Numbered from the stretch's first letter, positions 9,229-18,567 are shown. The stretch is 51,984 bases of DNA from Phycisphaerales bacterium (GCA_020345805.1 CP070772.1:2913685-2965668); one strand, 5' to 3'. A program made the numbers and translations. The notes: a model not told the origin generated them from the letters alone.

Positions 9229-11724
9229 TCAATTCTCTTGGGAGGCGGAACCGGAGCCCGCAGACAACGAATCCAGGCGCCAGTTCGCCAGCTCGTATTC
9301 GTCCTCGGGGGTTCCCAGGGGAGCGTTCACATCGTTCTCTTGGGCGATCTGCACACACTGTGCAAAGAACCTGCGGGCCTCTTCAGGCCGATCGGACAAC
9401 AGGCAGACCTCCCCGGCATAGAAACACGCCTCGCAGAGCGCGTCGGTGTTCTCGAACTCGGGGGCGGAGGCAGTATCGACGAGCTGCTGTGGGGTGATCC
9501 GGCCCGCCAGGCAAAGGAAAATCTGTTTCAGCCACGACTCCCGAACTCCGGCCAGAGCGGCGGCGAGGATTTCATCGGCCTCGCTCTCTCGCCCCTGTTC
9601 CTTCAGGATCAGGAACGCCCTCGCATCGGCATGTTCAGGCCGGGCCAGAAGAATCCCGACTTTCTGGTAGTCCGCCAGCGCTTCATCCGCCCGGCCAAGG
9701 ATGCGCAGCGGTGCGGCACGCTGATACAAGCGCCACGCGGTGGCGCCGGTCTCGTCCTCGGTCTCCAGAGCCTTGGTGTAGTCCGCCACCGCGTGGTCAT
9801 AATCCTTGACTCGACGGTAGGCGTTGGCGCGTTCCAGGTAACCCCTTCCGGAACCGGAAGTCATGGTGATCACGCTGGTGTACTGCTCGATGGCTTCGGT
9901 CAGGCTGCCACGGGTGGCCAGGACATTGCCTTTGAAGCAGGTCCACTCCACACAATCCTCACCCAACTCAATCAGCCGATCGGCGCCTTCGATGGCCCCG
10001 TCGAGATCTCGCGTCTCCAACCGCAGATATGTCAACCGACACCAGGCCGGAACATCTGCCGCCGCGCACTTCACTGCTTCATGCACACAGAGCAGCGCTC
10101 TTTGCAGGTCGAACGTGGCAAACGATCGGACATACCAGGCCTCAGCCGTATCCGGACCCTGAACCTGAGCCTGCAGCTTGCCGGCACGTTCGGCTTCGCC
10201 CCGGGCCTGATATATCTCCGCCAGCAACGCGCGGCATGCCGAGTGGGATGGATCCCGATGCAGCACTCCATCCAGGAAAGGAAGCGCATCGACCTTCGTG
10301 GCGTCGTTTCGGTACAGGGCTTGAGCGCAAACCAGAGGTGCCTCGGGCAGCGTCGGATAACGGGCGTAGAGATCCTGGGCCAATCGCAGCACCCGAGCCA
10401 CCGCGGAGCCCTGCAGCCGGCTTTCGCCGTTCGTGTCTGCGGAGCCGGCCTCCAGCATGCGTTGCAGTCGCACCGCCTCGCGACGCGCCTCAGCCAGGCC
10501 CAGCTGCCGCTGCCAGTTCGTGATCAGGAGACTGATGACGCTCACGACGGCCACCACGGCGACCAGCCCGACCGGTCGGCGGTGCTTGCGCAGCTTTTTG
10601 CGAAGGACATACAGGCTGCTGGGACGCCGAGCCAGAATGGGTTCGCCTTCAAGATAGCGCCGGATGTCCTCGGCCATTTCTTCCGCGGACTGATAACGGC
10701 GTTCCCGTTCCTTTTCCAGCGTCTTGAGAATGATCGTTTCGAGCTCGCCGTCTACGCGATTCGACACCGCAGACGGGGCCGTCGGCGGTTCTTCCAGGAT
10801 CTTGCGGATGACTTCGGTGGGGTAGGAGGTGGTGTCGTAGGGGAGTGAGCCGGTCAGGGCCTCGAAAAGCATGATCCCCAGGCCGTGCACATCGGTGCGG
10901 GCGTCGACATCGTCGGCCCTGCCCGCCGCCTGCTCCGGGGACAGGTAGGGAAGCGTACCCATGACCTGACCGGGGCCTGAAAGGTTGGTGGTCATCGCCT
11001 CTTCGGCCCCGGTTTGTCCGGCAGCTTTGGCCAACCCGAAATCAAGTACGTGAGGTTCGTCATCCGCGTCGATGAGCACGTTGGCCGGCTTCAGGTCGCG
11101 ATGAATCACCCCGTGCCGGTGCGCGTACTCCACGGCGTTGCAGATGCGGCAGAAGATGCCCAGCACGGTTCGGACATCAGGTTTCTCGCTGGCGACATAG
11201 CGGTCCAGAGGCGTCCCCTCCACGTAGTCCATCGAGTAGTACTGCTGCTGCGCGATCCGGCCACTTTCCAAGACCCGGACGATGTTGGGATGCTGAAGCC
11301 GAGCGGCCAGCTCGACTTCCCGTTCGAACCGCCGCCGGACCGACGGCGATGCGAAGGGACCGGCGAGCATCACCTTCAGGGCGACGATCCGCTTGGTGGA
11401 AACCTGCAGGGCCTTGTAAGCAACGCCCATGCCCCCGCGGCCGAGTTCCTCAAGCAACTCGTAGCCCATGATGGCGGGGAGCTCCTCCCGGTCAGACGCC
11501 GCATCGGCCGGAAGTTCCTCCTCGTCCGCGGCAACGTTGATCCCGCTCAGCATCGACAAGCCGTCCAGATAAGGCTCCAGCTCCCGGGTCAGATCGGAGT
11601 GCTCGGCGGCGAACTGTTCGGGAGTCAACTCCTCGCCCGCCGCCCGGCGATCGAAGTACTCGTCGATCAGCCGCCCGATGCGTTCGTCGGGTTGCGGTTT
11701 CTGTTCCGGGTGAGAGGGATCCAT
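9229..11724 (-). CDS. Ser/Thr protein kinase with transmembrane segment and TPR-like C-terminus
   Basis: 831 residues from the ATG at 11724 (a longer frame starts at 11769 but lacks a ribosome-binding site). The N-terminal 85 residues are an acidic helical region seen before planctomycete kinases. The kinase domain (about 85-365) contains the glycine loop LGRGGMGVAYKA, the VALK lysine (K117), HRDLKPAN (D210) and DFG (D228), so it looks catalytically complete. One membrane span follows at about 385-402 (GLVAVVAVVSVISLLITNW). The extracytoplasmic C-terminal 400 residues contain TPR-like helical repeats (for example RGYLERANAYRRVKDYDHAV). It is divergent from an ECF-type sigma factor gene 169 nt away. 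Such kinase/sigma pairs are known from planctomycetes and suggest that the kinase controls the sigma factor by phosphorylation (inference). Confidence 0.92.
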   Translation of the reverse strand: MDPSHPEQKPQPDERIGRLIDEYFDRRAAGEELTPEQFAAEHSDLTRELEPYLDGLSMLSGINVAADEEELPADAASDREELPAIMGYELLEELGRGGMGVAYKALQVSTKRIVALKVMLAGPFASPSVRRRFEREVELAARLQHPNIVRVLESGRIAQQQYYSMDYVEGTPLDRYVASEKPDVRTVLGIFCRICNAVEYAHRHGVIHRDLKPANVLIDADDEPHVLDFGLAKAAGQTGAEEAMTTNLSGPGQVMGTLPYLSPEQAAGRADDVDARTDVHGLGIMLFEALTGSLPYDTTSYPTEVIRKILEEPPTAPSAVSNRVDGELETIILKTLEKERERRYQSAEEMAEDIRRYLEGEPILARRPSSLYVLRKKLRKHRRPVGLVAVVAVVSVISLLITNWQRQLGLAEARREAVRLQRMLEAGSADTNGESRLQGSAVARVLRLAQDLYARYPTLPEAPLVCAQALYRNDATKVDALPFLDGVLHRDPSHSACRALLAEIYQARGEAERAGKLQAQVQGPDTAEAWYVRSFATFDLQRALLCVHEAVKCAAADVPAWCRLTYLRLETRDLDGAIEGADRLIELGEDCVEWTCFKGNVLATRGSLTEAIEQYTSVITMTSGSGRGYLERANAYRRVKDYDHAVADYTKALETEDETGATAWRLYQRAAPLRILGRADEALADYQKVGILLARPEHADARAFLILKEQGRESEADEILAAALAGVRESWLKQIFLCLAGRITPQQLVDTASAPEFENTDALCEACFYAGEVCLLSDRPEEARRFFAQCVQIAQENDVNAPLGTPEDEYELANWRLDSLSAGSGSASQEN

Positions 11725-11893
11725 AACGCCTATCCCGGATCGGGGTGAATCGCTTTCCCCACAGGTCATCGGATTCTAAATGAGACGATGAAGAGGGGCA
11801 AAGAATGCCGAGACCCGCCGCCCAAGTGGTATGATGATGCTGGCGGAGCGCCGACACTCTCCGCGGTGGCGACGTGTAACCGGCGGACCACCT

Positions 11894-12523
11894 ATGGCCG
11901 AGATCAGCCAGACTCAGCGCTGGATCAGTGAGGCTCAACGGGGCGACCGGTTGGCGGTATCCAAGCTTCTGGCCGTGTATCACCCCATGTTGCGGGCGCG
12001 GGTCAGAGCGCGAATGGACCCGGGACTGCAGGCCAAGTCAGAGCCCGAGGACATCCTGCAGCAGGCTTATCTGGAGGTGTTCCGGCACATCGAGCAGTTT
12101 GAGGATCGGGGACCGGACTCGTTCCTCAACTGGGTTCTGACCATTACGGACAACAAGCTTGTTGATGCTCAGCGAGCCCTGCATCGTCTCCAGCGCGACG
12201 TCGCGCGTGAGGTGCGGGCCCAGGCGACGGCCGGGGCGGAGTCCCATTTCAACCTGCTCGACCGGCTCTACGCCGATTCCCGCACGCCCAGCGGGGTGGT
12301 CAGGCGCGAAGAGGCCGCAGGTGCACTGATGGCGTGCATTTCGCGCCTCTCCGACTCCCACCGGAACGTAATCAAGCTGCGGTTCCTGGATGGACGTCCG
12401 GTTGGAGAGGTGGCCGAGGAGCTCGGCAAGTCCGAGGCCGCGGTCATCGCCCTGACCAAGCGGGCCCTGGACGCCCTGCGAAAGTGCATGGATCGCCTGG
12501 GCGAATTCACCCGCATTTCGTGA
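11894..12523 (+). CDS. ECF-like sigma-70 family sigma factor, kinase-linked
   Basis: 209 residues from the ATG at 11894 (MAEISQTQRW); ATG codons from 11831 on are in frame but give an unlikely basic extension. Region 2 runs from about residue 8 to 85, with a DILQQAYLEVFRHIEQFE core-binding helix and FLNWVLTITDNKLVDAQR. Region 4 is at about 143-200, with LSDSHRNVIKLRFLDGRP and the helix-turn-helix VGEVAEELGKSEAAVIALTKR. There is no region 1 or 3, as in ECF factors. The sequence resembles the planctomycete group of ECF factors located beside Ser/Thr kinases, and here the kinase gene is divergently transcribed. Its target promoters are not evident; no anti-sigma factor is present, so the kinase may replace that function (inference). 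Confidence 0.9.
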   Translation: MAEISQTQRWISEAQRGDRLAVSKLLAVYHPMLRARVRARMDPGLQAKSEPEDILQQAYLEVFRHIEQFEDRGPDSFLNWVLTITDNKLVDAQRALHRLQRDVAREVRAQATAGAESHFNLLDRLYADSRTPSGVVRREEAAGALMACISRLSDSHRNVIKLRFLDGRPVGEVAEELGKSEAAVIALTKRALDALRKCMDRLGEFTRIS

Positions 12524-12643
12524 GCTTCCGGGGCGGTCCCGGCTTGCCTCCGGTGAGGGCCGAAACGCCGGCAGCTCGCGTATCAGGGGGCAACCTGTAC
12601 GTTCCAGTCAAATCGTGATCACCCTCGATTCAGGAGAGCCAAC

Positions 12644-14494
12644 ATGGGACGCCTGGTACGCATCGTCCTCGTTCTTCTCTCAATAACCGCCACATTGGGC
12701 AATATCGCCGCCGCTCAGGAGCCGGTGGCATTCCCCGAGGCCTCGCCGCAAAGCCAGCAGATGTCGCCGGAGGCGCTGGAGGCGCTGACCGCCGTGGTGC
12801 AGGACTACATCGACCGGGACTTCGCGGTGGGCGCGGAACTGCTCGTGATCAAGAACCGGAAGACGGTTCTGCACGAAACGTTCGGCTTCCGCGATCAGGA
12901 AGAGGAGATCGCCTGGGAGAAGAACACGACCTGCAACATCCGGTCGATGACCAAGGCGATAACCGGGGCTGCGGCGCAGCTTCTCATCGACCGCGGAAAA
13001 CTCAGCCTGCAGGACAAAGCGGCGGCATATATCCCCGGCTTTGAGAACGACGAGTCGGGCCAGATCACCGTCGAGCAGCTCCTCACGCATCGAAGCGGTC
13101 TGCCGCTCACCATCCTCGAGACGGGCCGGGAGTACCCCGATCTCCAGGCGATGGCGAACGCCGTGGGCGAATGGGGGCCGGATTACGATCCCGGGAGCCG
13201 GTTCTGGTACAGCGATTCAGGCGCGGATGTGTTGGGCGCGGTCGTGGCCGCGGTTTCCGGCCAGCCGCTGGAAGAGTTTGTGCGGGACAACCTGCTGAAC
13301 CCTCTGGGAATGACCGGGTCTTTCTACTTCTACCGGGGCATCGACAATCCGCATATTGAGAGCATTGCCAATCTCTACGTAGGGGCGGCCGGAAACTGGA
13401 CGAAGTACTGGAAGCCCGGCGACGACCCGCTATACCCCTGCGCCTGGGGGTCCCAGTCTGTTTACAGCACGCCCCGGGATTACGCCCGATTCCTGGCGAT
13501 GTGGCTGGACGGCGGTAAGACGCCCAACGGCTCCATCCTTTCCCCCGAAGCCGTCACGCGGACCCTGACCCCCGTTTCCGAGATGTCCACGCTGGGTTCG
13601 GACACCCGCGCCCCGACGTTCTTCCCGGGCTTGGAAACCTATTACGGTCAGATGGCACAGCTGTGGCTTCCGGCCGGCGCGCCGGAAGGCACAAAGCCGA
13701 TCGTGATCGGCCACAGCGGGTCCGACGGAACCGCCGCCTGGGCGTGGCCCGAGTTGGATCTGATGGTTCTGTTCTTCACCCAGTCACGCGGCGGGATGAG
13801 CGTACTGCGCCTGGAAGAGGAGATCGACCGTTTCCTCATCAATCCCGACCGGGCGGAAGCGGTCGCGGAGATCCCCGATGATTACCGCCCTTACCTGGGC
13901 ACCTATATCGCCAACTTCGGCCCGTACCGGGATGTCGACTTCACGGTCGTCACCCGCAACGGCCATCTCGCGGTGGACGTGCCGGGACAGCTCGTCTTCG
14001 AGTTGGAGGACCCCGATGACGAAGGGAGGTGGTATTTCGTGATGACCCGGGATGTCGCGATTTCTTTCGATCGGGACGAAGACGGTGCGGTCACGGGCAT
14101 GCGCCTGCATCAGGCGGGCATGGAATTCGAGCTGCCCAAGGGGAAGGCGGAGAAGAGGCCCGAGCCGCCGCTGGACATGGAGCTCGCCCGCAAGTACGTC
14201 GGCAATTACCTGGATGAGAATGAGGGTGCAAATGTGCAGGTGCTCATTCAGAACGACCGTCTTGCGTTGAAGCCGCCCAATCAGCCCATCGCCTTCGAGT
14301 TGTACCCGCCGGACGAGAATGGTTTGTGGGCGCTTCGCCTGAACGTATCGGTGAAGATCCGCTTCGATGAGGATGAAGAGGGTCGTGTGGTATCGTTCAC
14401 CACGATCCTGCCGGACGGAGTGGAGCTCGTCAGGCCCCGCGTTGACGAGGCCGGGGATGAAGATAACGAGGAGCAGGAAGGGACCGGCGGGTGA
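12644..14494 (+). CDS. Exported serine beta-lactamase-like hydrolase with two C-terminal DUF3471-like repeats
   Basis: 616 residues. The signal peptide is 1-24 (cleavage after AAA). The beta-lactamase/penicillin-binding-protein-like esterase domain spans about 45-395: nucleophile motif SMTK (Ser101, Lys104), the second motif YSDSG (Tyr189, where the usual Asn is Asp), and HSG (357-359) in place of KTG. These are typical of class C-like esterases and D-aminopeptidases rather than true beta-lactamases. Two related C-terminal beta domains follow at about 410-500 and 508-600 (each with a Y-x-G-x-Y start and a later FDRDEDG or RFDEDEEG turn), resembling DUF3471. AGGAGAG lies 7 nt before the ATG. 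Part of this C-terminus reappears as a broken copy at 18100-18265. The substrate is unknown; peptides or esters are plausible. Confidence 0.88.
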   Translation: MGRLVRIVLVLLSITATLGNIAAAQEPVAFPEASPQSQQMSPEALEALTAVVQDYIDRDFAVGAELLVIKNRKTVLHETFGFRDQEEEIAWEKNTTCNIRSMTKAITGAAAQLLIDRGKLSLQDKAAAYIPGFENDESGQITVEQLLTHRSGLPLTILETGREYPDLQAMANAVGEWGPDYDPGSRFWYSDSGADVLGAVVAAVSGQPLEEFVRDNLLNPLGMTGSFYFYRGIDNPHIESIANLYVGAAGNWTKYWKPGDDPLYPCAWGSQSVYSTPRDYARFLAMWLDGGKTPNGSILSPEAVTRTLTPVSEMSTLGSDTRAPTFFPGLETYYGQMAQLWLPAGAPEGTKPIVIGHSGSDGTAAWAWPELDLMVLFFTQSRGGMSVLRLEEEIDRFLINPDRAEAVAEIPDDYRPYLGTYIANFGPYRDVDFTVVTRNGHLAVDVPGQLVFELEDPDDEGRWYFVMTRDVAISFDRDEDGAVTGMRLHQAGMEFELPKGKAEKRPEPPLDMELARKYVGNYLDENEGANVQVLIQNDRLALKPPNQPIAFELYPPDENGLWALRLNVSVKIRFDEDEEGRVVSFTTILPDGVELVRPRVDEAGDEDNEEQEGTGG

Positions 14495-14636
14495 TCGGCC
14501 GGGTCGGTCAGGCCTCCCGGTCGGCACATCTGGGTCCGGGGGTCGAGGTCGGCCCGGTGGGCACCGTCAATGGCCGGACCATAGCTCCCACCGTTTGTCT
14601 GCCGTCACAAGATCCCGTTGATGGCGGTCAGCACGG

Positions 14637-15881
14637 CTAGGCGGACTCTGCCCGTGTATCCGGCTCTGTCCGGAAATCACCGTGCGGTCTGAGTGTCGGA
14701 AGTTCAAACAGATACTTCTCAACCAGCGCACCGGCGCACTCGACAACGTGAAGTTCACGTGCGGCTTCCAGATCGATCAGCCGGAGGTCGCCACCTCGGG
14801 TGCGGCAGCGGTCGTCCAGGATGCGGACGCTGGGACGACAGGGCTGCTGGAAGTTCAGTCCGACCACCGCACCCTGCCATCCGTTTGAGAGGCGCACCTG
14901 CGAGCCTATCGGAAAGGGCGGAACGCGTCGGATCATCAGGTCGCTGATGAGCGGATCGAACCAACCATCGAACCGGCCGCCTGCGAATTCGCAAAGCGCG
15001 GCGATGGTGGGACGTTTGTCGCCATCCGCGGTGGTCATGAGATTGTCAAACACGTTCGCGGCACTGATGATTCGGCTGAAGATGTGAATGCCCGTGCCGG
15101 ACTGAGGCCCCTCCTGCCGCCCCCGGGTCGCGATCACCCGATCGGGCCAGCCGGAGCCGTCGAAGCGCTGGTGGTGATTCAGCACCGCGTGCCGGGCCGT
15201 TGCCGGCAGGCGAACATCCAGCAACATATGATATCCGTTCTCCGGGTGTCCGGCGTAGGCCTGGCCGACATCCGGATCCTCCGGCACCGGGTGAATCTCA
15301 TGGTGTTTTCGTGCCTCGTCGGCAAGATCGTGCTTGCCGATGTCGTGCAGCATCGCACCCAGACCCAGCGGTACCACGTCCCGGGCATGATCCGGCGACA
15401 ATCGCGGCCGCTGCCGGACTACGTAAGTCTCCATTTCCAGCCCGACCAGCAGCGACAGGAAAGCCACGTTGGCGCTGTGGGTGAAGATGTGGCTGGAATC
15501 CTTGAGAAGCTGATGACACGTGTGCGCGTACTTGCCGCTCCGGATCAGGGCAAACACCAGTTCGATGATCGATTGGCGATAGACCTGGACCCGCGTCGTG
15601 GAGACCGTCGCGGAAGCAAGCGCACCGAAGTCGTTCTTCAACTTCTGGTACAGTTCCGTTCGCGCCGTGGTGAGGGCCGGGGCGACGGCGGCATCAAGAT
15701 CCGCGGTCGCGTCGTGCTGAATCCAGATCTCGCCGATGCCGATCCGGTGAAGATAGTCGATCATCTTGCGCTCGAGCTTCGCGCCCGGGCGCAGCAACTC
15801 GGTTTGCGGGCGACGGGGATGGAGGACAACCCCCCCCACTTCCATACCTGGTTCCAGATCATCAACGCTGCACAGAAGCAC
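14637..15881 (-). CDS. HD-GYP domain protein, probable cyclic-di-nucleotide phosphodiesterase
   Basis: 414 residues starting at a GTG (15879-15881). The N-terminal 90 residues (LEPGMEVGGVVLHPRRPQTE) are the DUF3391-like leader usual in these proteins. The HD-GYP core has HD at His179/Asp180 (AMLHDIGKHDL) and the second motif HHQRFDGSGWPD at 236-247, where the family's G-Y-P is G-W-P. The C-terminal 100 residues contain the beta-rich segment VRLSNGWQGAVVGLNFQQPC, often found after planctomycete HD-GYP domains. HD-GYP proteins hydrolyse cyclic di-GMP or cGAMP with a di- or tri-iron centre; all primary metal ligands that I can align are present. It converges on the serine hydrolase, with a 142-nt gap and no clear terminator. 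Confidence 0.87.
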   Translation of the reverse strand: MLLCSVDDLEPGMEVGGVVLHPRRPQTELLRPGAKLERKMIDYLHRIGIGEIWIQHDATADLDAAVAPALTTARTELYQKLKNDFGALASATVSTTRVQVYRQSIIELVFALIRSGKYAHTCHQLLKDSSHIFTHSANVAFLSLLVGLEMETYVVRQRPRLSPDHARDVVPLGLGAMLHDIGKHDLADEARKHHEIHPVPEDPDVGQAYAGHPENGYHMLLDVRLPATARHAVLNHHQRFDGSGWPDRVIATRGRQEGPQSGTGIHIFSRIISAANVFDNLMTTADGDKRPTIAALCEFAGGRFDGWFDPLISDLMIRRVPPFPIGSQVRLSNGWQGAVVGLNFQQPCRPSVRILDDRCRTRGGDLRLIDLEAARELHVVECAGALVEKYLFELPTLRPHGDFRTEPDTRAESA

Positions 15882-16454
15882 TGGATTAACACCGTTCCAA
15901 GGACACCGGAACCACCTGTATAGATCGGACTCCGGAAAGACAGACTCAACACTCCACTGGAATTTGACCGCGGTATGTGCGAAACAGACCGTGCATCAGG
16001 ACATATGCACCATTCGGGGGTCTATCACGGATTCGACCTGGTCCGGCAGAATCCTGTTTGAATGTCCCGCCAAAGACCACCGTCCAATAACCGAAAGAAC
16101 AATCGGTCAAGCCGACCCCGGCCCTGATCAACCCACCTCACCCCGGATAGGCGACGCGAGGCCCCCTTCCAACGCATACTTCGGTCGAAACGTGCCCCCT
16201 GACGAGCGGCAGTCGGCCCGAAAGTCCGAGACCGGGCGACCGCCGGCCTTGAACCTCCTATCCGGCCATCCGGGCCCATTTTCCGGGAAACGGCGACCTC
16301 CGGCTTCTGATCCGGGGCAATCCGTGTTACTGTCATGGAGGAGGTGCGAGATGCCCACGCCCCGATAACCGCTGCCCGGGGTCCTGTCGGATCAGGCACC
16401 CGGCGGTCGATCGAGACTCGTGCTCAAACCAGGATCGTTAGAGGAGGATTCTCT
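15882..16454. other. 573-nt gap between divergent HD-GYP and subtilase genes
   Basis: I see no supported gene. Open frames here have atypical composition, no ribosome-binding site and no family resemblance. The last 145 nt (16310-16454) are a leader shared with the second subtilase. The left 300 nt must contain the HD-GYP promoter on the minus strand, but no clear -35/-10 pair stood out. Confidence 0.5.
16310..16454 (+). repeat. Duplicated leader, copy 1, in front of subtilase 1
   Basis: About 145 nt closely resembling 18428-18567 ahead of the second subtilase. Shared blocks include AGGAGGTGCGAG, ACGCCCCGAT, a CGGCGGTCGATCGAGACTCG run and the AGAGGAGGA ribosome-binding site just before each GTG start. 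It extends upstream of any plausible start codon, so the gene duplication carried its 5' regulatory region. Confidence 0.75.
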
Positions 16455-17945
16455 GTGCCTTATCGTGAAACCACATGCCGGATCGCCGCAGCTGCCGCAC
16501 TGACCGCTGCCGCGGCGATCACCACGGCGCCGGCCGCCGCATCACACCTCGCACCATCCGCCGTCGGCATCCCGGCGGAATACGTGCCGGATCAGGTGAT
16601 TATCGGATTCGAGGCGGTGCCCTCCGCGCCTCAGCTCGATTCCCTTGGAGAAAGGTTCTCGAACGTCATCGAGTTGCGGACCATCAACCACGCCCCGCAT
16701 CCGAAGAACGACCCGACCGGAGTGCATCCGCTGGCGATGGTGCGCGTCGCGCACCTGACCGCCGGTTCGGACGTGCCGGCGCTGTCTGAGCAGTTGCGCG
16801 CGTATGAAGGGATCCGATATGCACATCCCAACTACATCATGCGCCCCGCATTCATCCCCAACGATCCGTTCTGGAACGACCAGTACGGGCCGCAGATCAT
16901 CGAGGCACCCGAGGCCTGGGACACCACTACCGGCAGCGCGTCAACCCTGGTCGCCGTCGCCGACACCGGTATTAACTTCAACCACGAGGATTTCCAGAAC
17001 GGGATGATCTGGACCAACCCGGGCGAGATCCCGGGCAACGGCGTGGACGATGACAACAACGGCTACATCGACGACGTACACGGCTGGGACTGCCTCAGCG
17101 ACGACAACGACCCGACCGACACCTCCGGGCACGGCAGTCATGTTTCCGGAATCCTCGCCGCGCGGCTGAACAACTCCATCGGCATCGCGGGCATCGCACA
17201 GGTGACCATCATCCCGCTTCAGGTGTTCACGCCCGGCGGAACCTGGGAGGCAATCACCGAAGCGATTTATTACGCCACCGACAACGGCGCATCGGCCCTG
17301 AATTACAGCGGCGGAGGCTACGGGGGCGACGGTTCACTGTCCGACGCCTGCCAGTACGCCTGGGACAACGGGATGACCGTGGTCGCCGCCGCGGGCAACT
17401 ACAACGGCTCCACGCCGTTCTACCCCGCCGCCTACCCGCCGGTCCTCGCCATCTCCGGCACCGACAGTAACGACAACCGTTACTCCTCATCCAACTACGG
17501 CAACTGGATCGACGTGGCCGCCCCGGGCGTCGATGTCTACTCCTGCGGTGCCGACGGACCTTACGATTACTTTCACGGCACCGGCACCTCGATGTCCAGT
17601 CCACACGCCTGCGGCCTGGTCGGACTGATGTACACCATGGATCCAGACCTGACTCCCCAAGAGGTGCGCGACCTTTTGCGCGACAACTCCGACGATTTGG
17701 GCGATCCCGGCTTCGACATCTACTTCGGGTACGGCCGCATCAACGCGGCAAACACGATAGCGGCCATCTCCACGCCCTGCCCGGGCGATGCCAACGAAGA
17801 TGATGTCGTAGACATCGACGATGTCTTTGCGGTTCTCGGCGCCTGGGGACCTTGCAACGACTGCCCCGAAGATGTGAACGGTGACGGCGTGGTCGACATC
17901 GACGACATCTTCGACGTTCTTGCCAATTGGGGTCCGTGTCCGTAA
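16455..17945 (+). CDS. Secreted subtilisin-like serine protease with dockerin-like tail, paralogue 1
   Basis: 496 residues from a GTG start with AGAGGAGGA 7 nt upstream; the frame stays open 120 nt further, but the signal peptide (TTCRIAAAAALTAAAAIT, ending near APAAA) begins here. A propeptide-like segment (about 41-130) precedes the S8 peptidase domain: Asp170 (VAVADTGINF), His226 (TSGHGSHVSG), oxyanion Asn315 (AAAGNYNG) and Ser379 (GTGTSMSSPH) form a complete active site. The tail at 441-496 is a two-repeat dockerin-like calcium-binding domain (DIDDVFAVLGAWGPC, DIDDIFDVLANWGPC). Its nearest relative is the tandem copy at 18568-20058, identical in length and colinear throughout. It is a probable exported or surface protease for protein degradation; its substrates are unknown. 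Confidence 0.93.
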   Translation: MPYRETTCRIAAAAALTAAAAITTAPAAASHLAPSAVGIPAEYVPDQVIIGFEAVPSAPQLDSLGERFSNVIELRTINHAPHPKNDPTGVHPLAMVRVAHLTAGSDVPALSEQLRAYEGIRYAHPNYIMRPAFIPNDPFWNDQYGPQIIEAPEAWDTTTGSASTLVAVADTGINFNHEDFQNGMIWTNPGEIPGNGVDDDNNGYIDDVHGWDCLSDDNDPTDTSGHGSHVSGILAARLNNSIGIAGIAQVTIIPLQVFTPGGTWEAITEAIYYATDNGASALNYSGGGYGGDGSLSDACQYAWDNGMTVVAAAGNYNGSTPFYPAAYPPVLAISGTDSNDNRYSSSNYGNWIDVAAPGVDVYSCGADGPYDYFHGTGTSMSSPHACGLVGLMYTMDPDLTPQEVRDLLRDNSDDLGDPGFDIYFGYGRINAANTIAAISTPCPGDANEDDVVDIDDVFAVLGAWGPCNDCPEDVNGDGVVDIDDIFDVLANWGPCP

Positions 17946-17996
17946 AGCTTCGCACTGACCGTGCAATCGGCTGTTTAATCAAATATTCATTCCACC

Positions 17997-18022
17997 GCCC
18001 CGCCTTCCGGGCGGGGCCGCTT
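17997..18022 (+). terminator. Weak terminator after subtilase 1
   Basis: GCCCCGCC (17997-18004) pairs with GGCGGGGC (18010-18017) around TTCCG. Only a short T run (CGCTTTG) follows, so termination may be partial. It lies 52 nt after the stop codon. Confidence 0.45.
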
Positions 18023-18099
18023 TGCCGCCCGATCCCACGGTGGGCCGGCTGCGGACAAAGAAACCGGCAATCTTCAGCCGAAGCGGTCAACTCAAGGCT

Positions 18100-18265
18100 A
18101 ATGAGTTGCCCGGTGGGAAGGCCGCGAAGAGGCCGGAGCCTCCGCTTCGACGAGAATGAAGACGGCGGCGTGTTGGCAGCCACCAGAGTCATGCCGGACG
18201 GAGTGGATTCCCTCAGACCGCGTGTCAGTGACGCCGCAAACAGCGACCGGGAGGGCCGGGGTGAG
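18100..18265 (+). pseudogene. Remnant of a serine-hydrolase C-terminus, internally deleted and frameshifted
   Basis: Two fragments in different frames match the end of the hydrolase encoded at 12644-14494. From 18100 one frame reads NELPGGKAAKRPEPPL, matching the parent around residues 495-509 (ELPKGKAEKRPEPPL). From 18143 the next frame reads RFDENEDGGVLAATRVMPDG and then LRPRV, matching the parent from residue 573 (RFDEDEEGRVV ... LPDGVELVRPRV). The roughly 65 residues between are missing, and the junction changes frame. No start codon or upstream domain survives. The parent may be the neighbouring gene or a lost paralogue. Confidence 0.8.
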
Positions 18266-18427
18266 GTCGGCGGAGAATGGGCAGTGGAGATTCGAGCGCG
18301 GTTCGTCTCTGGGGGAACAATGCCTCCCGGTCACCCGTTAGTGACGTAATCGGACGTGCCGGACCACGGATCAGGCCCCCGGAGACCGGTTTTTGCCGCC
18401 GGAACCCCGGGGTTGATTACAAATCCG

Positions 18428-18567
18428 GACCAATCAGTGTTCATGTCATTCAGGAGGTGCGAGTCACCAACGCCCCGATGACCGCCGCCCAGCAATCTGC
18501 CGGATCAGACAACCGGCGGTCGATCGAGACTCGTACTCAAGCCAGAATTCCCAGAGGAGGACTTTTT
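18428..18567 (+). repeat. Duplicated leader, copy 2, in front of subtilase 2
   Basis: Counterpart of 16310-16454. In this copy the position corresponding to the ATG of copy 1 (16335) is ATT, which argues that the shared upstream ATG is not the real start and that the GTG at 18568 with AGAGGAGGA is. Confidence 0.72.

Larger units (their letters stand above)
17946..18567. other. Inter-paralogue region carrying a degraded hydrolase fragment
   Basis: The 622 nt between the tandem subtilases contain a weak terminator (17997-18022), a frameshifted scrap of serine hydrolase C-terminus (18100-18265) and the second copy of the subtilase leader (18428-18567). A frame stays open through 17927-18349, but it only reflects the remnant and GC-rich composition. 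I do not call it a gene. Confidence 0.6.

Noticed and set aside
9238..10848. 536-codon plus-strand frame opposite the kinase
   Set aside because: Shadow frame; the kinase on the minus strand has all catalytic motifs and TPR-like repeats.
15766..16368. 200-codon plus-strand frame between HD-GYP and subtilase 1
   Set aside because: Overlaps the HD-GYP start and the subtilase leader; composition is not protein-like.
17927..18349. 140-codon frame between the subtilases as a gene
   Set aside because: It only spans a hydrolase remnant in part of its length, starts inside the previous gene and lacks a ribosome-binding site.
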